From positions 1 through 43,548 of the IMG/VR virus record IMGVR_UViG_3300035088_000007: 43,548 nucleotides of DNA; one strand, written 5' to 3'. Positions 37,660 through 43,548 of the stretch are shown piece after piece. The translations under genes were made by a program, and so were the position numbers. The notes under the pieces were generated by a model that saw only the letters and a program-made list of their open reading frames with translations, had not been told where the DNA came from and did no database searches. Every line of letters starts with the position of its first letter. Position 1 is the first letter of the stretch. Origin of the DNA: a virus.

Positions 37660-38487
37660 ATGCCTCTGGCCATTGATCTGTTTTGCGGCCTCGGTGGCTG
37701 GACTGACGGACTTCTCGCGGAGGGTTACGACGTGATCGGATTCGACATCGAACGGCATGTCTACGGCGAGCACCGCTACCCGGCGCAGCTCGTGGTGCAG
37801 GACGTGCTGACGCTACACGGATCGCAGTTCAAGACCGCTGACCTGATCGTGGCCTCGCCGCCCTGCCAGGAATACAGCTACATGGCGATGCCGTGGAGCC
37901 GCGCGAAGGCAAAGGCTGCGGCGATCCGCGCCGATGACACTGGAGCAGAACTCGCGCGGCTTACGGCGCTGTTTGATGCCTGCTTTCGCATCCAGCGCGA
38001 GGCATGTGAGGCTGCTGGCCGGCATATCCCGATGGTGGTCGAGAACGTCAAAGGTGCCCAGCCGTGGGTAGGGCGAGCTCGCTGGTCGTTCGGATCGTTC
38101 TATCTGTGGGGCGATGTGCCGGCGCTGATGCCGCCGGTCTACAAGGCCACGAAGGTTGCGGGCTTCCGTTTCGACGGCAATGGCGGAAGCTTTCAGACTG
38201 CGGCGGTTGAGGCCAGCGGCATAAAAAATCCGGGCGGCGGCTCTTGGAATATGGACCGCCCGTCTTGGACGCCAGATCATTCGTGGGGAACCAAAAACGC
38301 AGGCGGTTCATGGTTCAAGAACGGCGGGGACTGGTTTGGATCTGGCGAGAATTGCTCGCTTCAGCGCCGGCAGAGTTCCAAAGGAAAAGCCCGCAAGTAT
38401 GCCAGCGCTATGATCGCGAAGATCCCGCTGCCGCTGAGCCAGCACATTGCGGCGGTTTACGCTAATGCCCCGGCAGGGAAAGGTTGA
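37660..38487 (+). CDS. DNA cytosine methyltransferase
   Basis: 275 residues of the C5 family. AIDLFCGLGGWTDGLLAEGY (motif I), VASPPCQEYSYM with catalytic Cys69 (motif IV), VVENVKGAQ (motif VI) and LPLSQHIAAVYA (end motif) are clear. Motif VIII is weak. Between about residues 170 and 230 lies an unusual Gly/Trp/Asn-rich stretch (e.g. SWNMDRPSWTPDHSW). It probably protects phage DNA from restriction. The target site is unknown. Confidence 0.85.
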   Translation: MPLAIDLFCGLGGWTDGLLAEGYDVIGFDIERHVYGEHRYPAQLVVQDVLTLHGSQFKTADLIVASPPCQEYSYMAMPWSRAKAKAAAIRADDTGAELARLTALFDACFRIQREACEAAGRHIPMVVENVKGAQPWVGRARWSFGSFYLWGDVPALMPPVYKATKVAGFRFDGNGGSFQTAAVEASGIKNPGGGSWNMDRPSWTPDHSWGTKNAGGSWFKNGGDWFGSGENCSLQRRQSSKGKARKYASAMIAKIPLPLSQHIAAVYANAPAGKG

Positions 38488-38490
38488 GCC

Positions 38491-38913
38491 ATGAGCAAGT
38501 TGGACCCGTTGGAAATGCTACTCGACGCGGCGAGGTTCATTGAACGCGACAAGCCAGAATGGGCCAAGGCTGCACGCGAATCCGTCGCCGCCCTCCGCGC
38601 TCAGTCCGACGTGCGCGCCCCCGCACAGCAGGAGCCGCCGAAGAATTTGCCAGATGGATGGGAATATCAGGCAGAAACCTACTCCGTAGTCTGCGGCGGG
38701 TGCCTCTTCCGCTTTGGCGCCGATCATCCTGACGGAGACGGAGGATGGAGTTGCCCCAACTGCGGAAGCGGGAATGGTAGCGCAGCCGACCTGCGAATGG
38801 TCGATCACATCGCCTCGCTCTGGGACGACCGCATGCGCGTCAATGTCCACAAGGATTGGCCGATGCTGGCGGAAGCAATCGATAAGCTGGTCGGAGGTTT
38901 GATTAATGAGTGA
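38491..38913 (+). CDS. Zinc-ribbon hypothetical protein
   Basis: 140 residues. Helical N-terminus (EMLLDAARFIERDKPEWAKA) then a zinc ribbon with VVCGGC and SCPNCGSG. It probably binds one zinc and perhaps nucleic acid. It is followed directly by other short early proteins with similar N-terminal helices. The family is unknown. Confidence 0.6.
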   Translation: MSKLDPLEMLLDAARFIERDKPEWAKAARESVAALRAQSDVRAPAQQEPPKNLPDGWEYQAETYSVVCGGCLFRFGADHPDGDGGWSCPNCGSGNGSAADLRMVDHIASLWDDRMRVNVHKDWPMLAEAIDKLVGGLINE

Positions 38914-39241
38914 TCAAAGCACACTATCGGACAAACCGTGCGGCGCCACCGCTGATTGGATTCTTGGCTATCTGGCCAACGAATGCTCTCTCGATATGGG
39001 TTGCGTCTCGCCGGCTGATTTTCTCGCGATCACGAATGCAATCCATAACCACGAAATTGACGAGATCGCCAGCCTCCGCGCCCAGCTTATCACGTCGAAG
39101 CAGCGCGTAACGGCATTGGAGGTCATCATAAGTGAAGATTTGCTACCATCGGATTGTAGCGACGATCTCAACATGATGTTGGTGAAGGAAATCCACGACC
39201 GAAGATTTTCGACTTTAACTGACGAACAACGAGGTAAGTGA
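38906..39241 (+). CDS. Hypothetical protein
   Basis: 111 residues, helical: DFLAITNAIHNHEIDEIASL and RAQLITSKQRVTALEVIISE suggest a short coiled coil. It is coupled to its neighbours by an 8-base overlap and TGATG. Unknown function. Confidence 0.6.
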   Translation: MSDQSTLSDKPCGATADWILGYLANECSLDMGCVSPADFLAITNAIHNHEIDEIASLRAQLITSKQRVTALEVIISEDLLPSDCSDDLNMMLVKEIHDRRFSTLTDEQRGK

Positions 39242-39471
39242 TGCTCGGACACACCGACAAGGCCACGATAAATCAGCGACGGCCGCTGACGCCAGGCATG
39301 CGCGAGCTTCTCGCCACCGTCGTGCAGAAAGGCAGGATGCAGAAGGTCGTGATGACCGGCATCGAAGAAAACCGCATGCGTGCTCTGGTCGATCGCGGGC
39401 TCGTGACGTGGCACATTGAGTTTCGCGGCTACCAGCCTACCGAGGCCGGACGCGCAGCATTAACGAGTTGA
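39241..39471 (+). CDS. Winged-helix-like protein
   Basis: 76 residues from the ATG in TGATG. PLTPGMRELLATVVQKG, GIEENRMRALVDRGLVTWHI and RGYQPTEAGRAAL form the helix, recognition helix and wing of a MarR-like DNA-binding domain. It is probably a small regulator. Confidence 0.65.
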   Translation: MLGHTDKATINQRRPLTPGMRELLATVVQKGRMQKVVMTGIEENRMRALVDRGLVTWHIEFRGYQPTEAGRAALTS

Positions 39472-39484
39472 AAAGGAGAGCATC

Positions 39485-39787
39485 ATGAGCGACGACAAGA
39501 TCATTCTCACGCCCGACGAAGCTATCAGCCTTTTGCCGGCTGGCGAGCACGTCCATAACTACGCCAATCCTGGCGCGGGCCTTTTTATCGGGGTCGACTT
39601 CGACCGCGCCGATGCGGAGGACCACATCCGCAAGGCAGTTCAATGTGAGATCGGCGGTCCTGGCTGCAAGGGCATGAAGCATGGTCTCGTTGTATGGGAC
39701 AGCGAGAAGCACTGCACGTTCTTCGAGACGGACATGCCCAAGCTGGAGGCCATGGAAGCCGCCAAAACAGCTTTAACCATCGGATAG
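39485..39787 (+). CDS. Hypothetical protein
   Basis: 100 residues with GEHVHNYANPGAGLFIGVDF and VQCEIGGPGCKGMKHGLVVW, followed by a helix. An AAAAGGAGAGC ribosome site precedes it. Small proteins with this H-x-F/Y... GAD/GVD pattern are common in phage early regions. Function unknown. Confidence 0.6.
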   Translation: MSDDKIILTPDEAISLLPAGEHVHNYANPGAGLFIGVDFDRADAEDHIRKAVQCEIGGPGCKGMKHGLVVWDSEKHCTFFETDMPKLEAMEAAKTALTIG

Positions 39788-39797
39788 GGAAAGCATC

Positions 39798-40061
39798 ATG
39801 ACGGAAACAACTGACGAGGCAATTGCCAAGATCCCTGATGGATGGTGGCTGACGCTCGACCAATACATCATAACGAGCGAGCCGCACGAGAGCGAATACA
39901 AATGGCGAGCGTGGCTGAGGTGGCTCAAGGGCGATGTCGAAGGATACGGTCCTTGCTATCTGGTGAAGGCCTTCGGAACTGGACGGACACCGGCTGCGGC
40001 GATCGAGGCAGCCAGGATCGACGCCCAGAGATTTACCCTCACCTCGGGACAAGGCAAATGA
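39798..40061 (+). CDS. Hypothetical protein
   Basis: 87 residues, with KIPDGWWLTLDQYIITSEPH and EYKWRAWLRWLKGDVEGYGP, a compact Trp-rich alpha/beta protein. It overlaps the next gene by ATGA. Function unknown. Confidence 0.6.
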   Translation: MTETTDEAIAKIPDGWWLTLDQYIITSEPHESEYKWRAWLRWLKGDVEGYGPCYLVKAFGTGRTPAAAIEAARIDAQRFTLTSGQGK

Positions 40062-40288
40062 GCGTCGTCGAAAAGACCAAGACCAAGTACATAACGGCCA
40101 TTGATCCGATGGAATTGGCCGTTCGCCTCGCCGAGTCCTACAACGGGTTGAAGAGACCGCCAGGGTGGACAACATCGCAGGCGTTTTTTTCGATGGAGGC
40201 GCAGAGCCAGAACGCTTGGCTGCGATCTGCGAACGCTGCCATGGACTACTGGCGTGAGCGCATCAATGATCTGAAGCAACCGAGTTAA
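40058..40288 (+). CDS. Hypothetical protein
   Basis: 76 residues starting MSVVEKTKTKYITAIDPMEL at the ATGA overlap. Helical throughout (ELAVRLAESYNG, MDYWRERINDLKQ). It lies just before the excisionase-like gene. Confidence 0.6.
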   Translation: MSVVEKTKTKYITAIDPMELAVRLAESYNGLKRPPGWTTSQAFFSMEAQSQNAWLRSANAAMDYWRERINDLKQPS

Positions 40289-40301
40289 CGAACTGAAACC
40301 G

Positions 40302-40535
40302 ATGACCGACACGCTCGACCATGACACCCGAGACACGCTCTACGTCACCGACGCAGAGCTGATCCGGCGCATGGGCGTGCCGGAGAAGATCGCTCGAGCG
40401 GCACTGCACGCGCTCGACCGGGACCGCGGATCGGGCTTCCCGCAGAAGAAAGCTTTGTGGGGAAACCGGCGCTATTGGCCGGCTGTGAAGGCTTACCTCG
40501 ACCGCACGAACGGGCTTAAGGTGGATGCATCATGA
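40302..40535 (+). CDS. Excisionase-like DNA-binding protein
   Basis: 77 residues. LYVTDAELIRRMGVPEKIAR and GFPQKKALWGNRRYWPAVKA show the winged-helix form of AlpA/Xis-type proteins, with the RYW...V-x-A-Y-L-D-R end typical of this family. It lies upstream of the integrase in the same direction. It may steer the integrase towards excision. Confidence 0.7.
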   Translation: MTDTLDHDTRDTLYVTDAELIRRMGVPEKIARAALHALDRDRGSGFPQKKALWGNRRYWPAVKAYLDRTNGLKVDAS

Positions 40536-40702
40536 GCGAAACCGTATCACGGCAGTGGGAGTGCATGGCCCGCAAGCAATCGCTACCAGAGCCGGCGGAA
40601 TGCAATTGGCCAGACTGCGGCTGCGACCCTTATGCGACCAAGGTAATCGAGAGTCTGATTGAACAAGGCTGGAATCCTCCTAAGCCGTGTAATATTTCGT
40701 GA
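40532..40702 (+). CDS. Small Cys-rich hypothetical protein (56 aa)
   Basis: Starts in ATGA after the excisionase-like gene, encoding MSETVSRQWECMARKQSLPE. It has five cysteines (including DCGCDPY) and a helix (TKVIESLIEQGWNPP). A C-x-C-D-P pattern could bind a metal. Unknown function. Confidence 0.6.
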   Translation: MSETVSRQWECMARKQSLPEPAECNWPDCGCDPYATKVIESLIEQGWNPPKPCNIS

Positions 40703-40715
40703 TTGAGGGCCTATT

Positions 40716-40727
40716 GCCCTATAGGGC
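40716..40727. other. 12-bp perfect palindrome GCCCTATAGGGC
   Basis: It lies in the 83-base gap before the next gene, near the excisionase-like and integrase genes. A possible binding site for Xis or another dimer; no second copy was found nearby. Confidence 0.4.
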
Positions 40728-40785
40728 CAATGAGCCTACAAGGGGACATCGGCAAGGGCGATCCTGCCCGGCGATGGAGAGACAG

Positions 40786-41004
40786 ATGAGCAGCCTCGTT
40801 ACCGCAGACGGAATGAGCAAGACAATCCGCCAGATGGCGCAGACGGCCAAGTTCAAGGCTGACGAAGCCGACGAAGCCTTTTTGAAGCATGCCGATCCGC
40901 GCGCAGTGCAAGGCGGCGCCATCGATGAAGAGGCCTCAGAGTGGCGCAAGCTCTCCGCGCTGCTGATGGCAGCAGCGGCTCATGCCTCCAAAATGGAGGG
41001 TTGA
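40786..41004 (+). CDS. Hypothetical protein
   Basis: 72 residues from the ATG six bases after GGAG, starting MSSLVTADGMSKTIRQMAQT. Helical, charged (KFKADEADEAFLKHADPRAV). A longer GTG start at 40699 would run through the palindrome and is unlikely. Unknown function. Confidence 0.65.
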   Translation: MSSLVTADGMSKTIRQMAQTAKFKADEADEAFLKHADPRAVQGGAIDEEASEWRKLSALLMAAAAHASKMEG

Positions 41005-41007
41005 GCC

Positions 41008-41202
41008 ATGACTGAGAAGACCTACGGAGCAATGAAGGTCACCGAGAGCGAATATCAAGCCGCCCGCAAGGTTGCGAACCACGGCACGGGCACCCTCTCG
41101 GAGGGTGCATATCAGGTCGTTCGGTATTGCGAGGGTGGTATTTTCATTCGGGATGACGCCGTTGCATTCCTGCGCTCCGTCCGAGGACTTGGACCCGAAT
41201 GA
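41008..41202 (+). CDS. Hypothetical protein
   Basis: 64 residues starting MTEKTYGAMKVTESEYQAAR, a helical N-terminus with a short strand-like end (GGIFIRDDAVAFLRSV). An internal hairpin (CACCCTC/GAGGGTG) lies within the coding sequence. Coupled to the next gene. Unknown function. Confidence 0.6.
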   Translation: MTEKTYGAMKVTESEYQAARKVANHGTGTLSEGAYQVVRYCEGGIFIRDDAVAFLRSVRGLGPE

Positions 41203-41402
41203 CCGCCAAACAATTCCAAGCCGCTCTCGACCGCCTCGGCCTATCACAGGTCGGGGCGGCAAGGCTTTTCGGCGCTGACCCGCGCACTGCCCGGCGTTGG
41301 GCACTTGGCGAGAGGTCAATTCCGGAGCCGATCGCGATTCTTCTTCGCTTGATGCTTGCCGGCAAGATCACCGCTCACGATATCGAAGGGGCGTCGAAAT
41401 GA
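41199..41402 (+). CDS. XRE-type helix-turn-helix protein
   Basis: 67 residues. MTAKQFQAALDRLGLSQVGA, ARLFGADPRTARRWALGERS and IPEPIAILLRLMLAGKITAH form a small HTH with its recognition helix at PRTARRWALG. Immediately upstream of and coupled to the integrase (ATGA). It probably controls or helps integrase expression or recombination directionality. Confidence 0.8.
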   Translation: MTAKQFQAALDRLGLSQVGAARLFGADPRTARRWALGERSIPEPIAILLRLMLAGKITAHDIEGASK

Positions 41403-42613
41403 CCAAGCCGCTCAGGGTCCGGAATGCGCCAGGTCTCATCTGGAGGCAACGCGGCAAGAAATGGGAGGCCCGTTGGCAAGCCCGCACCGACCTGATCAAG
41501 CGCGGCCTGCGCATCAAGTCGGCCAAGCTCTGGATCGGGCTTGAAGAGCCGACGAAAGTGGAATGGGATACCATCGTTGACCGCTGTCGAGAACTGCAGC
41601 AGGAGATGTTGGTTTGGGCGCGCGGCGGCCTGCCCGAGGTGGGCCCGTTCGACGGGACGCTCCGCTCGCTCATGCGAGCCTACAAGACCGACCCGGATTC
41701 GCAATACCGCAAGATCCGGTACAACAGCCGCGTGCACTACGACGCGCTCATGTCGTTGATTGAGACCGAGCACGGTGACAAGCTTTTGTCCGATCTGAAG
41801 GGCCGCACCTTCAGCCGCCTTCACGAGGACTGGACCGCCGGCGGCAAGATCGCCATCGCGCACGCCAAGATGGGGATGCTGCGGGTGATCTTCGGCTTCG
41901 GCGCCACCATGCTCGAGGATGAGGATTGCGGTCGCCTGTCGGGCATCCTGAGCAAGATGCGGTTTGCCATGCCCAAGCCCCGCACGGAGCGTCTGACGGC
42001 CGCCCAAGCGGTCGCCATCCGCGCCAAGGCGCATGAGATGAGGCGCCCCTCAATCGCGCTCGCCCAGGCCTTCCAGTTTGAGTGCATGCTCCGGCAAAAA
42101 GACGTCATCGGCGAGTGGGTGCCGATCCGAGAGCCTGGCATCTCCGACGTGCAAGCCGACGGCCTGAAGTGGCTCCGCGGCATCCGCTGGGAAGAGGTCG
42201 ACGGCAACATGACCCTGCGCCACCTGACCAGCAAGCGACAAAAGATGATCGAGATCAGCCTCCGGAATGCACCGATGGTGCTGGAGGAGTTGGCGCTGAA
42301 TGGCGACCACCCGGCCACGGGACCGGTCATCGTTTCCGAGTGGGACCGACTGCCATGGACGGCCCCTGAGTTCCGGCGGTGGTGGAGGATCGTTGCGGAA
42401 GCCGCTGGCGTGCCCAAGACCGTCCGGAACATGGACAGCCGAGCCGGCGCGATCAGCGAAGCCACGGACGCCGGGGCGGACCTAGAGCACGTCCGGCACG
42501 CCGCGACGCATTCGAACATCAGCATGACCCAGCGGTACAGCCGCGGCGCCGAGGACAAGATTGCAACGGTCCAAATCGCCCGGCTCGAGCATAGGAACAA
42601 GCCGAAAACATAG
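41399..42613 (+). CDS. int: Tyrosine-recombinase integrase
   Basis: 404 residues. An N-terminal arm-binding and core-binding part is followed by the catalytic domain: R232 in FECMLRQKDVIG, K279 in HLTSKRQKM, R348 in NMDSRAGAISEATDAGAD, H371 in ATHSNISMTQRY and nucleophile Y380. The usual first box II His is M345 (MDSR instead of HxxR). This variant recurs in integrases of Rhizobiales phages. It should integrate the phage at attB. The preceding HTH gene overlaps by ATGA. Confidence 0.9.
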   Translation: MTKPLRVRNAPGLIWRQRGKKWEARWQARTDLIKRGLRIKSAKLWIGLEEPTKVEWDTIVDRCRELQQEMLVWARGGLPEVGPFDGTLRSLMRAYKTDPDSQYRKIRYNSRVHYDALMSLIETEHGDKLLSDLKGRTFSRLHEDWTAGGKIAIAHAKMGMLRVIFGFGATMLEDEDCGRLSGILSKMRFAMPKPRTERLTAAQAVAIRAKAHEMRRPSIALAQAFQFECMLRQKDVIGEWVPIREPGISDVQADGLKWLRGIRWEEVDGNMTLRHLTSKRQKMIEISLRNAPMVLEELALNGDHPATGPVIVSEWDRLPWTAPEFRRWWRIVAEAAGVPKTVRNMDSRAGAISEATDAGADLEHVRHAATHSNISMTQRYSRGAEDKIATVQIARLEHRNKPKT

Positions 42614-42779
42614 ATGACTGACCATGACTGACGCGGGTATAGCAAAATCAATTGGTTAGGATCGGTTAATCTTAACGCCCTGCATCAGGAACGTTGAGAC
42701 ATTTCAAGGCTATGGTCAGTTATCGGGTTGGGAATGAACCGCACGAAGCCGCGTAGCGCTTCAGATGTCAGGAGATGAG
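42614..42779. other. Non-coding gap after int: candidate attP and regulatory region
   Basis: 166 bases without a gene. ATGACTGAC occurs twice (42614-42622 and 42624-42632) and ACTGACCAT (42617-42625) recurs inverted as ATGGTCAGT (42712-42720), a layout that could be integrase arm sites. GTTAA-TC-TTAAC lies near 42665. TTGAGA (42694-42699) with AGTTAT 18 bases on might be a weak rightward promoter for the accessory block. No tRNA-like segment is visible. Confidence 0.45.
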
Positions 42780-42965
42780 ATGGCTACCAGAAGTCAGGCG
42801 ACCAAGAAGCTGATATCCAGAATCCAGATCAGCGAGGACCGGGCGATCTCCCGGCGGGTAGCCAAGATCAAGCGCGCTATTGCCGGTGCAAGCTTCTACA
42901 CCCATGAGCTGACGCAAATCGAGGCAATCGTGTTCGGCGCCTACGGCCGTACGAAACTACAGTGA
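42780..42965 (+). CDS. Hypothetical protein, basic
   Basis: 61 residues from the ATG five bases after AGGAG, starting MATRSQATKKLISRIQISED. It is very basic and helical (ISRRVAKIKRAIAGASFYTH), possibly DNA-binding. First gene of the accessory block. Unknown function. Confidence 0.6.
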   Translation: MATRSQATKKLISRIQISEDRAISRRVAKIKRAIAGASFYTHELTQIEAIVFGAYGRTKLQ

Positions 42966-43001
42966 CGTCGGCAAACGGAAATAGGCGGTGAGGAGATTCG
43001 G

Positions 43002-43184
43002 ATGGAAGACCACGTTCCAGAATACCTGGCCGACTGCGAGGCCTGCGACGGCAAGGGCTACATCGCCAAGACCATCCACGTCTATGAGGCTGGTTGTGGC
43101 TTCAGCCATCCCGACGTTGAGGAGCGGCCGTGCGAGGCGTGTGGTGGCAACGGCTGGTTTGTGTGTGAGGCGGAGGGAACATGA
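43002..43184 (+). CDS. Small DnaJ-type zinc-finger protein
   Basis: 60 residues with two CxxCxGxG-type motifs: CEACDGKGYI and CEACGGNGWF, which form one DnaJ-like zinc finger. Preceded by GGTGAGGAG. It lacks a J domain. It may be a metal-binding accessory protein or a protein-interaction module. Coupled to the next gene by ATGA. Confidence 0.75.
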   Translation: MEDHVPEYLADCEACDGKGYIAKTIHVYEAGCGFSHPDVEERPCEACGGNGWFVCEAEGT

Positions 43185-43360
43185 TACGCATTATTGCCAA
43201 GACCGAACGTCGCGTTACTCCGGGCGCTCCCATCGTGGTGTCGCACGAGATATTTGAAATTGACGCGCCGGACGTGGAAAGCTTGATCAGGTCTGGCGGG
43301 TACAACGAGGACGGTACCTTTCAGATTTCGCAGGTCATAAGCGTCGAGGTGCCACGCTAA
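43181..43360 (+). CDS. Small hypothetical protein (59 aa)
   Basis: Joined by ATGA to the zinc-finger gene. MIRIIAKTERRVTPGAPIVV and FQISQVISVEVPR give an all-beta impression. It is followed by the gene that crosses the circular join. Confidence 0.65.
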   Translation: MIRIIAKTERRVTPGAPIVVSHEIFEIDAPDVESLIRSGGYNEDGTFQISQVISVEVPR

Positions 43361-43385
43361 CGGCAAGCAAAGGAAAGGTTTCAAG

Positions 43386-43548
43386 ATGGGAATTTCGTCA
43401 AATGCTATGCTCTATTTCGGGTTCCCTGTTGGGGATGCCGATGAACCTCCGGCGTTCTTGGAGAACCGCGAGCGTAACGAGGATGGCGTCGTGGAGACCT
43501 TTGATGATTTGATCTGCGAAGCCGCTGGCCTGCCCGCTGAGGCATCCT
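43386..43548 (+). CDS. Hypothetical protein, 5' part of the gene crossing the circular join
   Basis: The ATG at 43386 follows AGGAAAGGTTTCAAG and encodes MGISSNAMLYFGFPVGDADE before entering the terminal repeat. The frame continues without a break into base 1 of the window, giving a 137-residue protein. Unknown function. Confidence 0.85.
   Translation, partial: MGISSNAMLYFGFPVGDADEPPAFLENRERNEDGVVETFDDLICEAAGLPAEAS
43422..43548. repeat. Terminal direct repeat, right copy
   Basis: Exact copy of bases 1-127. See the left copy. Removing one copy closes the circle. Confidence 0.93.

Noticed and set aside
40716-40727. Rho-independent terminator at the palindrome
   Set aside because: No loop or T tract; it is a DNA dyad rather than an RNA hairpin of terminator type.
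41089-41107. Hairpin CACCCTC/GAGGGTG
   Set aside because: It lies inside a coding region without a T tract; no sign of regulatory use.

Overview
The window is the complete genome of a temperate short-tailed phage, or excised prophage, of an alphaproteobacterium. Its first 127 bases are repeated exactly as its last 127, so it closes into a circle of 43,421 bp and one gene spans the join. An alphaproteobacterial host, most likely Hyphomicrobiales (Bradyrhizobium or Rhodopseudomonas-like), is inferred from the high G+C content, a GcrA-family regulator and a protein resembling DUF6456. The virion genes are of the SU10 capsid/portal type with large internal virion proteins. No tape measure, tube or sheath gene is visible, which points to a podovirus.

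The layout is lambda-like. The switch is at 33.57-34.26 kb: a leftward Cro-position regulator and a rightward CI-position repressor diverge from a short intergenic region. Five copies of a dyad with consensus CCGGTA-N4-TACCGG flank the repressor. The leftward early operon (33.8 to 29.4 kb) carries the Cro-like gene, small genes, GcrA, a RusA resolvase, an O-like initiator with iterons and a purine-asymmetric A+T tract inside its gene (a lambda-style origin), a possible helicase-loader partner, small regulators and a DUF6456-like protein. It ends at an intrinsic terminator at 29.38 kb. The late genes follow on the same strand (29.36 to 2.86 kb): terminase, portal (split into two coupled genes), a TPR glycosyltransferase, scaffold, major capsid protein, decoration-like proteins, adaptor, tail fibre, a Tat-signal transglutaminase-like protein, tail nozzle, internal virion proteins, lytic transglycosylase, collar-domain fibre, endolysin, holin, a probable spanin pair and a run of very small membrane proteins.

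The rightward operon (34.24 kb onward) holds small unknown genes, two 37-residue membrane proteins, an ERF annealing protein, a lambda-Exo/YqaJ nuclease, NinB, an HNH protein, a cytosine methyltransferase, many small genes, an excisionase-like protein and a tyrosine integrase. A non-coding stretch that is the best attP candidate follows. A rightward accessory block then crosses the circular join (42.78 kb to 2.86 kb) with an adenine methyltransferase, HTH and ribbon-helix-helix regulators and unknown proteins. It converges on the end of the late operon at 2858/2859 with no base between the two stop codons.

Almost all genes are packed with ATGA, TGATG or GTGA overlaps. These junctions fixed many start codons and exposed a number of genes of fewer than 60 codons. 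The most notable points are the five-operator switch with a leaderless early transcript, the origin inside the initiator gene, the split portal, the Tat-exported transglutaminase-like protein, the glycosyltransferase among the head genes, and two small membrane genes lying antisense between late genes.
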